NCBI GenBank assembly: GCA_013180625.2
Contig: SNVD02001362.1
Coordinates: 1,417,543 to 1,481,542, forward strand
From: Boswellia sacra
Lineage: Eukaryota > Streptophyta > Magnoliopsida > Sapindales > Burseraceae
Direction of reading: 5' to 3'
DNA length: 64,000 nt
A program made the position numbers and the translations under genes. Below the pieces are notes generated by a model, which made no database searches, was not told where the DNA came from, and was given only the letters and a program-made list of their open reading frames with translations. Within the stretch, counting starts at the first letter, position 1. Every line of letters begins with the position of its first letter. This document shows, one piece after another, positions 23,125 through 34,623 of this stretch.

Positions 23125-25426
23125 CTGACATCTCCTAAAACCATCAAGTTAACATGGGGAGTAGGAGGGGTAGAAGCAGTGGTACTTATCGATCCTGGGG
23201 GCGACCCATAATTTTATTTCCCGTACCTTGGTTAAAAAAGTTTCACTGCCCATGGAAAACACTAATGGTTATGGGGTCTTACTGGGCACTGGAACTCCAA
23301 TTAAGGGAGAAGGGGTCTGCAGGAATGTAAAATTGAGTCTGCAAGGTCTGATTATTGTGGAGGAATTTCTTTCTTTGGATTTGGCTAGTTCAGATATTGT
23401 TTTGGGAATGTCATGGCTGGAAAACTTAGGCGTGATTAAGTTTGACTGCAAAGCTTTGACAATGGAATTCCAGGTTGATGGGGCTAGAGTTAAACTGCAA
23501 GGAGACCCAGGCCTATGCAAAAGTCAAGCTTCCTTGAAGAGTTTGATGAAAGTAGTAAAAGGTGCAGGGCAAGGAGTGTTACTAGAGTTAAATTCCTTAT
23601 CTGTTGAGACTGAATCTAAACATCTAGAAATTCCCCAAGCAGTGAGAGAGTTACTCCATGATTACCAATCAGTATTTGAGCTGCCCCAAGGCTTACCCCC
23701 TAGTAGAGGACACGAACATGCTATAGATTTAAAGGAGGGAATGCAACCAATGAGTGTAAGACCGTATCGTTATCCACAAATTCAAAAGGATGAAATTGAG
23801 AAGTTTGTGCAGGAAATGTTGGTTACTAGTGTGATAAGGGCTAGCAGCAGTCCATATTCAAGTCCAGTGCCATTGGTTAAGAAGAAGGATGGGAGTTGGC
23901 GATTCTGTGTCGACTACCATGCCCTAAATCAAGCCACTGTACCCGATAAGTACCTTATCCCCATCATTGATGAACTTTTAGATGAGTTATATGGGGCTTG
24001 TATATTTTCCAAGTTGGACCTTAAGTTGGGATATCACCAAATTCGAGTAAAGGCAGTAGATGTTTTTAAGACAGCATTCCATACTTATAATGGTCACTAT
24101 GAATTTCTGGTGATGCCTTTTGGCCTTACTAATGCACCTTCTACGTTTCAAGCTCTAATGAATGATGTTTTTAGGAATTTTCTACGAAAATTTGTGTTGG
24201 TCTTTTTCGATGACATTTTAGTTTATAGCAAAATCATGGCTGATCATGTACAACATTTGAGATTGGTGTTGGAGACTCTTAGGCAGCATCAGTTATATGC
24301 CAACTGTAAAAAATGCATTTTTGCTCAGGATAGGGTGGAGTACCTAGGGCACATAATCTCTAGAGATGGGGTGGCTATTGATAATTCTAAGGTGGAAGCA
24401 ATGCAAAACTGGCCCACCCCTAGAAATTTGAAGGAGCTGAGGGGGTTCCTTGGATTAACGGGCTATTATAGGAAATTTGTGAAAGGATATGGTAATATAG
24501 CCTCTCCTTTGATAGAACAGCTTAAGAAGGATAATTTTGGATGGAATGATCGGGTCGAGGAAGCTTTCCAACAGTTAAAAAGAGCTCTGACCACAGCCCC
24601 AGTTTTGGCTCTTCCCGATTTCAGTCAACCATTTATTATTGAGACAGATGCATCAGGGAGTGGGTTGGGGGCTGTTTTAATGCAGGGGCAGCGACCGATT
24701 TCTTATTACAGCCATGTACTTCCCTAACGTGCTCGTTTGAAGTCAATATACGAGAGGGAATTAATGGCTGTTGCTTTGGTAATACAAAAATGGCGACCTT
24801 ATTTACTGGGCAGAAAGTTTATAGTAAAAACTGATCAGAGGAGTCTTAAGTTCTTGTTGGATCAGAGGTTAGTTGCTGAGGAACATAAAAAATGGTTGTC
24901 TAAACTAATGGGATTTGATTTTGAGATACACTACCATCCCGGTCTTGAAAATAAAGTTGCAGATGCTTTATCTCATCGACCAGAATTGGCTGCTCTATCT
25001 TTATCTCACACCTTTGATAGTAGCCTGATACGAAAAGAAGTAGAAGCTAATGATGAAATGACGCAACTCAAGGACTCCATCTTAGCTGGAACAGTAAAAC
25101 CAGACGGTTATGCAGTGATTCAGGACCAGCTATTTTATAAGGGCAAATTGGTGCTAGTTAGTGGGTCAGAAATCATTCCAAAATTATTAAAGGAGTTCCA
25201 TAACAGTCCTTTAGGGGGACATTCAGGTTTGTTAAAGACCATACAACGCATTTCCCATGAATTCTATTGGAAAGGAATGAAAAAGGACATTAAAGCCTAT
25301 GTGGAGTCATGTGGGATTTGCCAACAAAATAAATATTTGGCAATGTCTCCAGCTGGTCTTCTCCAGCCTATTCCTATCCCTAGCCAGGTTTGGGAAGACG
25401 TTACAATGGATTTCATGGAGGGTTTG
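23125..25426 (+). pseudogene. Reina-like pol, 5' part (protease, RT, RNase H, integrase start)
   Basis: A protease relic near 23180-23225 reads VLIDPGG and then goes out of frame before the usual hydrophobic flap, indicating a one-base insertion near 23200. The frame 23228-24727 holds reverse transcriptase: KKDGSWRFCVDYHALNQ, SKLDLKLGYHQIRV, and the catalytic box VLVFFDDILVYS (FDD in place of the common YDD/IDD). RNase H begins ETDASGSGLGAVLMQ, is cut by a TAA at 24725-24727, and continues from 24737 in the same frame. The integrase zinc domain (HSGLLKTIQRISHEFYW, CGICQQNK) follows. The reading ends at TMDFMEGL, where the nested LTR begins at 25427, just past the first catalytic Asp. Confidence 0.88.
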
Positions 25427-25569
25427 TGTAACAACCCTAATTTTCCTAGGGCTATATGAGTCATTATGGAATTAGTCTAGGATAATAATTATGATTATAA
25501 TAAGTTAAAAAAAAGAAATGAGTATTATTTATATTTAAATTAGAAGTTTTATTCCTTTTAGGATACCTT

Positions 25570-25616
25570 AACCCTATATAGTATATAAGCAATATTATAA
25601 TATTGCAAATAGGGTT
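25570..25616 (+). promoter_or_regulatory. LTR TATA box with nested dyad
   Basis: TATATAA (25582-25588) is followed at once by the perfect 18-bp palindrome GCAATATTATAATATTGC (25589-25606). Both lie inside an outer inverted pair, AACCCTAT (25570-25577) and ATAGGGTT (25609-25616). The whole arrangement recurs in the 3' LTR at 32773-32819. It is the likely core promoter; transcription would start at or just after the palindrome. That role is inferred. Confidence 0.55.
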
Positions 25617-26815
25617 TTTAACATGAAAATTTTAGGGGAGGCTTGGGAACTCAGAGATTTCAAGGTAAGATTATATTTCTTTTAGTTTGATTTAATAATC
25701 TTTATTAGAATTATTTTTATTGTCTAGATTTGTGCTAGGGTTTCTGCAGAGAATTTATGAACAGCTTAGGATTTTCGAATTTTTTTTGGATAATTACAAT
25801 TCGATTTTCAGCCTGGTTTCTTTATATGTTATTGTAGACATGTATATGAACATACAAAATTTATTTCACAAAAAAATATTAAGATTTCAAATTTTTACGA
25901 ATTTTTGAACTCTCTGTTGAAAATCTGGAAAATACTGAAATTTCTGGATGTTGCGAATTTTAGAATTTTTTTTCATATGCTAGAGGAATCCGAAATTCCT
26001 CAAATTTTATATTATGCTTACTCAAGATAATATATATGTTTATGTAAAGTTTTACGATTTTTAAATGTGTAGAATAATTTTTATGAAATTGTGAGTTTGA
26101 AACATTTTAATCTGAAAATTCTGGACATAATTGACTGGCAGAAAACGAAAATCATTTAAAAATAGTTTCTGAACGTAATTTGCTTTGAAACATTTTCAGT
26201 TGAATACCTCATGTGTCTAGTTTTCTTCTGAAAAATTTTAGGTTAATCAGATTAGGATATAATTTTCTAAAATTTCTGGAATGAGCTCTGTTCTGGGTAT
26301 CGGACTTAGGCAGAACGGTTTGTCTAGGAATTTTAAGGGAATTTTGTGGAACATTTGAGGTTTTAAGATCATGATTTTATCAAGATGTTTTCCGGTTATG
26401 TCTTAGGACAATCGTTGGATGAGTAGGAGCTAGGATATTTGTCTTTTCGGATCGATCAAGGTAAGTAACATCATACATGTACTATGGTTAAAGTGCAATG
26501 TGTTCTTAATAAATATTTTGATTTGTTAGAACATATTTTTATGTGATATTATATGAATTATTTTCTGTTTTAGAATGAAAATTATGGAATTAGAGTTTTA
26601 GCAAAGTGTTTAAATTGATTCTCAAAAACTGTTTTCATGTTAAAGGCAGTTTTTAGTGAAAGGAACTTTTGACAATTCTTATTATTATCTATGAAAAGTT
26701 TTTTATATATGTACTTTAAGGATTGTGTGATTTGCAATGGTTTTTTTTGAAATGTTTTGACTCATTGTCCTTAGTATCGATATGAATTCTGAACCTAGCT
26801 GTGGTATTAGTGTGC

Positions 26816-26962
26816 ACACGACTTTTGGACCGGGTCACCGGGGATACAGGTGACATACTTTTGGACTGGGTCACCGGGGATACAGGTGACATACTTTTGG
26901 GCCGGGTCACCGGGATTACAGGTGACATATTTCTGGGCCGGGTCACCGGGATTACGGGTGAC
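26816..26962. repeat. Four-copy hairpin repeat in the 5' LTR
   Basis: Four 37-bp units each contain GGTCACCGGG..TACAGGTGAC, where GTCACC and GGTGAC can pair. The same array stands in the 3' LTR. An open frame on the minus strand here (M-S-P-V-I-P-V-T-R-P repeats) is a by-product of the array. Confidence 0.85.
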
Positions 26963-27419
26963 ACTATGTGACATGAGTCGATAAATGTCTTTTTGATCTC
27001 TAATGATTGTGAATGACTTCTTTGATCGTAAATGTTACAAATGCTTATAACTCCGTTTTATTATGATATGACGTTTTTTATAATTGTTTTAAGATACTAA
27101 TGGTTGTGTATGATTTTACTTACTGAGTTGACGGCTCACCCCTCGTCTCTAACATTTTTGCAGAGTAGTCTCGAAAGTTAGTGGTTGGACTTGCTGATTG
27201 ATGTCGAGACTTAAGTTCAGATTTTTTTTTTTATTACAATTGTGTTTGGAACTTTAGATTGTAAGACTTTGTTTTGATTAGAGAGAGACATTAAATGTAT
27301 TGTTCGGTTCATTTTTTTTCTAATAAGAGGGATTATTGAAGTATTGTTAGAGATTTATTATTAGTGATTTCCTATTATTTTAGCAATGTATGTGTTCCGA
27401 TTTTGGGGCGTTACAGTTA

Positions 27420-27431
27420 TGGTATCAGAGC
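27420..27431 (+). other. Primer-binding site (tRNA-iMet) of the Tekay-like element
   Basis: TGGTATCAGAGC starts five bases after the LTR end at 27415. Confidence 0.92.
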
Positions 27432-27538
27432 TTAGGTATATGATTCTGTAGACTATAAAATGATAGAGACTTAGAACTATGTGATTATTTCTATTATTTT
27501 AGATCCTAAAATTTGTTTTCTGACTCTAAAAGGAGATC

Positions 27539-27877
27539 ATGGCTAGTGGGGGTTCTGAGTTTTCTAGTGGACAAGAGAAGCCTTTGAGAAAGGCGTACCC
27601 ACCAAGGAGGAAGGTTTCCGCAGTGAGGGATTATCCTCCAGGATGTGGACCCAATAGTTCCATTTTTAGTGGTGATAAGTCCATAAAGATGGTGGTGCTA
27701 TCAGAAAATCAAAAACAAGAGGAGGATGACCCAAGTGAGGATGTAGAGAATCAGAGTAATGAAGTTACAAGTTTAGAAGATGTTAAGGGAGCTGACATAG
27801 AGAAAACTTGTTTGAACCCTTTTCCGATTAGGATGAGAGTTCCTTTTTATTCCAAAGTTTCTAAATGTGAAAAATAA
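27539..27877 (+). CDS. Extra ORF with SUVH-like N-terminal motif (putative captured host sequence)
   Basis: A 112-codon ORF lies 108 bp after the primer-binding site and 174 bp before the gag start, on the same strand and in the position of a leader ORF. Residues about 18-39 contain PPRRKVSAVRDYPPGCGPN. From memory, this closely matches the conserved 'RR(K/R)(V/I)SA(V/I)RDFPP.CG' segment near the N-terminus of plant SUVH4/5/6-type histone H3K9 methyltransferases. The rest is acidic (residues 55-90) and ends with FPIRMRVPFYSKVSKCEK, which I do not recognise. No SET, SRA or zinc-binding domain is present, so no methyltransferase activity is possible. The ATG context (gatcATGGC) is reasonable. 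Such an ORF is not part of a standard Tekay gene set. Capture of a host exon by the retroelement is my inference; chance resemblance is the alternative. Confidence 0.6.
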   Translation: MASGGSEFSSGQEKPLRKAYPPRRKVSAVRDYPPGCGPNSSIFSGDKSIKMVVLSENQKQEEDDPSEDVENQSNEVTSLEDVKGADIEKTCLNPFPIRMRVPFYSKVSKCEK

Positions 27878-28051
27878 ACGTTATCTTAGAAAGTAAAGAT
27901 TAGGATTTGGATTTGAGTTTGTTACTCATTAGATGTTCTTAGACATATGATCATATGACAGTGGTTTGAGACTTTTGTTTATTTTTTTATTATTATCTAG
28001 ACTTTTTATGTGATTTTCTTATTAAATTTCTTATGTTATGTTAAGATTAAG

Positions 28052-29281
28052 ATGCCGCCACGTAGAGAGAATACTGAGGCTTCTAGCTCAAGGGGTAACA
28101 ACAATCGAACTAGAGGCGGTAATAATCGGGCCAATGATAATCCTACTATTCAAGAAATGGCTCAGGATAATCCTCCATGGATGCGCGCATTCACTAGATT
28201 CATGGAGCAGCAGAATAGGCTTATGGAGCAAATGGCAAATCATAATACTGGGCGTGGTGGTAATAGAGAAGGAAACAATGCTGCGGCGGGTGAAGCTGTG
28301 GTAACCTTGGAACAATTCAGGAAACTAGGTCCACCTACTTTTCGGGGTACCACAGAACCTTTGGTTGCTGAGGCTTGGCTAAAGCAAATAGAGAAGATTT
28401 TCACAGCTTTGGGTTGTACGAGCAATTTAAGGGTTACGTTCGCATCTTTTGTCTTGGAGGGTGAGGCTAACCATTGGTGGGAAGCCACTTCACGATTGAT
28501 GATTAATCGTATGGGAGAAGGTGCACAAATTACTTGGAAGATGTTTGTAGACTCCTTTAACGAGAAATATTTCCCTGATCGAGTTCGCCATAGGATGGAG
28601 GCAGAATTCAATCGTTTGACTCAAGGAAATAGATCAGTGGCTGAATATGAGGAAAAATTCAACTCTCTATCTCGATTTGCCACCATACCAAGTGAGGCTG
28701 CTAAAGCAAGAATGTTCTTTGAAGGCTTACGTCCGGCTATTCAGTCCCAACTGGCAGTGCTGAAATTGGACATATATGCAGAAATGGTAGACCGAGCCAT
28801 GATTGCTGAGAGGTGCTTGGTGGAATCTCAAAATGAGAGGGATAATCGAAACAAGTTGAATCCTAAGAGCAGTGGTAATAATAGGCCAAGACAGAAGGGT
28901 GCAAGTAACGGTCCTTTTAAAAAACAAGGTGGAGAGGGATTTTCTCAAAATGATAGAATCCCTTGCAATCATTGTGGCAACATACACCGAGGAGATTGTC
29001 ATTGGAAGATAGGTGCATGTTTTGGTTGTGGTCAAAGAGGGCACAGAATTAAAGATTGCCCGAAGATGTGGGACTTTAACACTGAAACTCGAGCAGAAGG
29101 TAGTCAAGCAAAGAAGCCAAAGACTCAAGGGCGCGTCTTTACTATGACTACACAAGATGCCAATGCTTCTAATGATGTGGTGTCAGGTACACTGTTTATC
29201 TTTTCTAAAGAAGCTAAGGTGTGTTATTTGATTCTGGTGCTACCCATTCCTTTGTGTCTTATGCTTTTGTTTATCGAGTGA
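28052..29281 (+). CDS. Tekay-like gag
   Basis: The frame opens with MPPRRENTEASSS at 28052; I prefer this ATG to the upstream in-frame 28010 because Tekay gags commonly begin with a basic MPPRR-type sequence. The retrotransposon gag domain spans about residues 95-250: PPTFRGTTEPLVAEAWL, VTFASFVLEGEANHWWE and FNEKYFPDRVRHRMEAEF. A cysteine-rich stretch (CNHCG..H.GDCHW) precedes a CCHC knuckle, CFGCGQRGHRIKDC. Near 29218 the frame leaves the protease frame: a TG repeated in 'ggtgtgtt' shifts reading, and gag stops at 29281 instead of continuing into pol. In related elements gag and pol are usually one frame, so this is probably a mutation. Confidence 0.88.
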   Translation: MPPRRENTEASSSRGNNNRTRGGNNRANDNPTIQEMAQDNPPWMRAFTRFMEQQNRLMEQMANHNTGRGGNREGNNAAAGEAVVTLEQFRKLGPPTFRGTTEPLVAEAWLKQIEKIFTALGCTSNLRVTFASFVLEGEANHWWEATSRLMINRMGEGAQITWKMFVDSFNEKYFPDRVRHRMEAEFNRLTQGNRSVAEYEEKFNSLSRFATIPSEAAKARMFFEGLRPAIQSQLAVLKLDIYAEMVDRAMIAERCLVESQNERDNRNKLNPKSSGNNRPRQKGASNGPFKKQGGEGFSQNDRIPCNHCGNIHRGDCHWKIGACFGCGQRGHRIKDCPKMWDFNTETRAEGSQAKKPKTQGRVFTMTTQDANASNDVVSGTLFIFSKEAKVCYLILVLPIPLCLMLLFIE

Positions 29282-32200
29282 AGAATCTAGAGGATCTAGC
29301 TAAACCTTTAGATGGTCATTTATCAATTGCTACTCCTTTGGGTGATTCTACTTTGATTAGTCATGTTTATGAATCTTGTGTTGTGAGTTTTGAGGGTAGA
29401 GACTTCTTAGTAGACCTCTTACCTCTAGAAATGCATGACTTCGATATCATTTTGGGAATGGATTGGTTAGCAACTTATCATGCTACTATAGATTGTGCTA
29501 CAAAAGAAATTATCTTTCGTATACCCGGGGAACCAGAATTCCGTTTTCATGGAACACAAAATATTTATAAGGGTTTAGTGTCTGCAGTGAAAGCAAGGAA
29601 GTTACTAATGAAAGGGTGTGACGGGTATATGGCTTGTGTTGTTGTAGACAAGGATGACAAGGTCTCTCTTAGTGATATTCCTGTTGTGAAGGAGTTTCCT
29701 GATGTTTTTCCAGATGATCTTCATGGTATACCTCCCGATCGAGAAATAGAGTTTGTTATTGACCTATTACCTAGTACGACACCTATTTCAAAAACACCGT
29801 ATAGGATGGCACCCCTAGAGTTAAGGGAGTTGAAGACATAGTTACAGGAATTACTAGATAAAGGTTTCATTCGCCCTAGTGTTTCTCCTTGGGGCGCACT
29901 TGTATTGTTCGTGAAGAAGAAGGATGGAACCATGCGCTTATGTATCGATTATCGAAAACTAAACCGTGTCACCATAAAAAATAAGTATCCTCTCCCTAGG
30001 ATTGATGACCTATTTGATCAACTACAGGGTACAGCAGTATTCTCAAAGATAGATCTACGATCGGGATATCATCAACTAAAGATAAGGGGTGAAGATGTTC
30101 CTAAAACAGCTTTTCGAACCCGGTATGGGCACTATGAGTTTTTGGTCATGCCATTTGGTTTGACAAATGCTCCAGCAGCTTTTATGGATTTGATGAATAG
30201 AGTCTTTCAGGCATATTTAGATCAATTTGTCATTGTGTTTATCGATGACATTTTGGTTTACTCTAAAAGTAAGGAGGAACATAGAAGGCATTTGAGTATT
30301 GCACTTCAAACTCTTAGAGAGAATAAGTTATATGCAAAGTTTAAGAAGTGTGAATTTTGGTTGGATAGAGTGGTTTTTCTTGGTCATGTGGTGACAAGTG
30401 ATGGTATCTCAGTGGACCCTGCGAAAGTTGAAGCTATGTTGAGTTGGAATAGACCCACTACTATTACTGAGGTTAGAAGTTTTCTAGGCTTAGCAGGCTA
30501 TTACCGACGTTTTATAGAAGGATTTTCTAGCCTTGCAGTTCCACTAACTCGGTTGACTAGGAAGAATGCAAGATTTGAATGGGATAAGAAGTGTGAACGG
30601 AGTTTCCTCGAACTCAATAATAGATTGGTTTCTGCACCTGTCCTAACTATTCCATCTAGTGGTATTGGATACGTGGTGTATAGTGATGCATCTAATAAGG
30701 GTTTGGGTTGTGTTTTGATGCAAAATGGAAAGGTAGTTGCTTACGCATCTAGACAATTGAAGAGTTATGAAAAGAATTACCCAACCCATGACCTAGAATT
30801 AGCGGCTGTGGTTTTTGCATTAAAGATTTGGAGACATTATTTATATGGAGAAACTTGTGAGATATTTACTGATCATAAGAGCTTAAGGTATTTATTCACT
30901 CAGAAGGAGCTCAATTTAAGACAGAGAAGGTGGCTTGAGTTAGTGAAAGATTATGATTGCACAATCAATTATCATCCTGGTAAGGCGAACGTAGTAGCTG
31001 ATGCACTTAGTAGGAAGTCTTCCAGATGTATGGCACTTTTATTCACCACTCAGAGTCATATTATAAGAGATCTTGAGAGATGTAGTGTGACAGTGGTTCG
31101 GCATGGATGTGATAATATCCTATCTTATTTGAAGGTGCAACCTAATCTTATCGATGCTATTAAAGAGGCTCAGAAAGGAGATTCAGAATTTATCAAAATA
31201 TGTGAAGAGGTAAAGATAGGAAAAAGACCAGAATTTAGATTGTCTGAAAACCATGTTTTGTGGTTTGGGAAGCGATTATGTGTGCCAGCCAATGAAGACT
31301 TGAAGAAAGAAATTTTGAGGGAGGCTCATGAATCTGCATTTAGTACTCATCCTGGGAGTACTAAAATGTATCGTGATTTGAAAAATAACTTTTGGTGGAA
31401 GAATATGAAAAAGGAGATTGCTGATTTTGTTTCCAAGTGTTTGGTGTGTCAACAAGTAAAGATGGAACATCAGAGGCCCAGTGGTCTGTTACAATCACTC
31501 CCTATTCCAGAATGGAAATGGGAGCACATCACGATGGACTTTATCAATGGTTTGCCTCGTTCAAAGAGGGGTTGTGATTCTATTTGGGTTATTGTGGACA
31601 GATTAACTAAGTCAGCTCATTTCTTGGCTATTAAAACCACTGATAACATGAGTCAGCTGGCTAAATTATTTCTGCGAGAGATAGTAAGGTTGCATGGGGT
31701 GCCAGTATCTATTGTATCGGATAGAGATCCACGTTTTACATCAAATTTTTGGGGTAGTCTTCATAAGATGTTGGGAACAAAATTGAACTTTAGTACTGCC
31801 TTCCATCCTCAAAGTGACAGTCAATCGGAAAGAACCATTCAAACTCTAGAAGATATGCTACGATGTAGTATCCTAGATTTGGGTGGTGGTTGGGAAGAAC
31901 ATTTGACCTTAATAGAGTTCGCTTATAATAATAGTTTTCACTCTAGCATTGGGATGCCACCTTATGAAGCATTATATGGTAGAAGATGTCGGTCACCTTT
32001 GTGTTGGGATGAAGTTGGAGAAAGAAAATTGTTGGGACCGGAACTTATCCAAATTACAACGGATAAAGTTAAATTGATCAGAGAACGACTTCGTGCGGCT
32101 CAAAGTAGACAAAAGAGTTATGCAGACCATCGCAGGCGAACATTGGAATTTGAGGTTGGTGATGCAATCTTTTTGAAGGTATCACCATGGAAAGGAGTCT

Positions 32201-32577
32201 TTCGGTTTGGGAAGAAAGGCAAGCTCAGGCCTAGATTTATTGGACCTTTTGAGATCTTGGAAAGAGTTGGGCCAGTAGCCTATCGTGTAGCTTTACCACC
32301 CAACTTAGCTAGACTCCACAATGTATTTCATGTGTCTGTATTGAGGAAGTACATAGCCGATCCTTCTCATGTATTAAATTATCAGCCAATTCAAATATCA
32401 AGTGATATGACATATGAGGAGCAGCCTATAGAGATCGTTGACAAAAAAGAGCAAGTTTTACGGAATCGAGTTATTCCCTTTGTAAAAATACGGTGGGCTA
32501 ATCATTCATTAGAAGAGGCAACATGGGAGCGTGAAGCAGAAGTGAAAGAAAAATACCCCCAACTATTTGAAAGTTAA
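29215..32577 (+). pseudogene. Tekay-like pol polyprotein with one stop codon
   Basis: In order: the aspartic protease motif LFDSGATHSFVS (29222); a TAG stop at 29839-29841; then an uninterrupted 890-codon frame. Reverse transcriptase has [31 protein letters not shown] and [12 protein letters not shown]. RNase H has [17 protein letters not shown] and [16 protein letters not shown]. Integrase has the zinc domain ([17 protein letters not shown]), [20 protein letters not shown] and a [11 protein letters not shown] region carrying the catalytic Glu. A C-terminal chromodomain-like segment ([18 protein letters not shown]) would direct integration to chromatin. Only the frameshift at the gag junction and the TAG separate this from a full gag-pol, which fits a young copy. 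Confidence 0.92.
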
Positions 32578-32611
32578 GGTATGTATCAAATTTCGAGGAC
32601 GAAATTTTTGT

Positions 32612-32626
32612 TAAGAGGGGGACAAA
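32612..32626 (+). other. Polypurine tract of the Tekay-like element
   Basis: Purine-rich 'aagagggggacaaa' directly precedes the 3' LTR (32627). Just upstream is the typical 'tttcgaggacgaaattt' sequence seen before 3' LTRs of this lineage. Confidence 0.85.
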
Positions 32627-34618
32627 TGTAACAACCCTAATTTTCCTAGGGCTATATGAGTCATTATGGAATTAGTCTAGGATAATAATTATGACTATAA
32701 TAAGTTAAAAAAAAAAAGAAATGAGTATTATTTATATTTAAATTAGAAGTTTTATTCATTTTAGGATACCTTAACCCTATATAGTATATAAGCAATATTA
32801 TAATATTGCAAATAGGGTTTTTAACGTGAAAATTTTAGGGGAGGCTTGGGAACTCAGAGATTTCAAGGTAAGATTATATTTCTTTTAGTTTGATTTAATA
32901 ATCTTTATTAGAATTATTTTTGTTGTCTAGATTTGTGCTAGGGTTTCTGCAGAGAATTTATGAACAGCTTAGGATTTTCGAATTTGTTTTGGATAATTAC
33001 AATTCGATTTTCAGCCTGGTTTTTTTATATGTTATTTTAGACATGTATATTAACATACAAAATTTATTTCACAAAAAAATATTAAGATTTCAATTTTTTA
33101 CGAATTTTTGAACTCTCTGTTGAAAATCTGGAAAATACTAAAATTTCTGGATGTTGCAAATTTCGGAATTTTTTTTCATATGCTAGAGGAGTCAGAAATT
33201 CCTCAAATTTTATATGCTGATTACTCAAGATAATATATATGTTTCTGTAAATTTTCACGATTTTTAAATGTGTATAATAATTTTTATGAAATTGTGAGTT
33301 TGAAACGTTTTAATCTGAAAATTCTGGACATAATTGACTGGCAGAAAACGAAAATCATTTAAAAATAGTTTCTGAACGTAATTTGCTTTGAAAAATTTTC
33401 AGTTGAATACCTCATGTCTCTAGTTCGCCTCTGAAAAATTTTAGGTTAATCAGATTAGGATATAATTTTCTAAAATTTCTGGAATGAGCTCTGTTCTGGA
33501 TATCGGACTTAGGCAGAACGGTTTGTCTAGGAATTTTAAGGGAATTTTGTAGAACATTTGAGGTTTTAAGATCATAATTTATCAAGATGTTTTCTGGTTA
33601 TGTCTTAGGACAATTGTTGGATGAGTAGGAGCTAGGATATTTGTCTTTTCGGATCGATCAAGGTAAGTAACATTATACATGTACTATGGTTAAAGTGTAA
33701 TGTGTTCTTAATAAATATTTTGATTTGTTAGAACATATTTTTATGTGATATTATATGAATTATTTTCTGTTTTAGAATGAAAATTATGGAATTAGAGTTT
33801 TAGCAAAGTGTTTAAATTGATTCTCAAAAACGGTTTTCATGTTAAAGGCAGTTTTTAGTGAAAGGAACTTTTGACAATTCTTATTATTATCTATGAAAAG
33901 TTATTTATATATGTACTTTGAGGATTGTGTGATTTGCAATGGTTTTTTTTGAAATGTTTTGACTCATTGTCCTTAGTATCGATATGAATTCTGAACCCAG
34001 CTGTGGTATTAGTGTGCACACGACTTTTGGACCGGGTCACCGGGGATACAGGTGACATACTTTTGGACTGGGTCACCGGGGATACAGGTGACATACTTTT
34101 GGGCCGGGTCACCGGGATTACAGGTGACATATTTCTGGGCCGGGTCACCGGGATTACGGGTGACACTATGTGACATGAGTCGATAAATGTCTTTTTGATC
34201 TTTAATGATTGTGAATGACTTCTTTGATCGTAAATGTTACAAATGCTTATAACTCCGTTTTATTATGATATGACGTTTTTTATAATTGTTTTAAGATACT
34301 AATGGTTGTGTATGATTTTACTTACTGAGTTGACGGCTCGCCCCTTGTCTCTAACATTTTTGCAGAGTAGTCTCGAAAGTTAGTGGTTGGACTTGCTGAT
34401 TGATGTCGAGACTTAAGTTCAGATTTTTTTTTTTATTACAATTGTGTTTGGAACTTTAGATTGTAAGACTTTGTTTTGATTAGAGAGAGACATTAAATGT
34501 ATTGTTCGGTTCATTTTTTTTTCTAATAAGAGGGATTATTGAAGTATTGTTAGAGATTTATTATTAGTGATTTCCTATTATTTTAGCAATGTATGTGTTT
34601 CAATTTTGGGGCGTTACA
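32627..34618 (+). repeat. 3' LTR of the Tekay-like element
   Basis: Direct repeat of 25427-27415. It repeats the TATA box and dyad (32773-32819) and the hairpin array (about 34022-34168). It ends GCGTTACA next to the GTTTG duplication. Confidence 0.93.
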
Positions 34619-34623
34619 GTTTG

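Larger units (their letters stand above)
25427..27415 (+). repeat. 5' LTR of the Tekay-like element
   Basis: Direct repeat of 32627-34618 with a few dozen scattered differences by eye (not counted) and small indels in A- and T-runs. Features include a TATA box and dyad near 25570-25616 and a four-copy hairpin repeat near 26816-26962. Confidence 0.93.
25427..34618 (+). mobile_element. Tekay/Del-like Ty3/gypsy chromovirus, nearly intact, with extra ORF
   Basis: This 9,192-bp element is bounded by LTRs of 1,989 and 1,992 bp (TGTAACAACCC...GCGTTACA). Exact GTTTG target duplications lie at 25422-25426 and 34619-34623. It has a tRNA-iMet primer-binding site, a polypurine tract, intact-looking gag, and pol with one frameshift and one stop. 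The LTRs differ only at scattered sites by eye, so this is the youngest of the three nested elements. An unusual 112-codon ORF sits between the primer-binding site and gag. Confidence 0.93.

Noticed and set aside
26716..26964. Minus-strand ORF with MSPVIPVTRP repeats, duplicated at 33891-34166
   Set aside because: Produced by the LTR hairpin array; no independent evidence of coding.
28240..29155. Long minus-strand ORFs opposite gag
   Set aside because: Antisense shadows of the gag frame without motifs.
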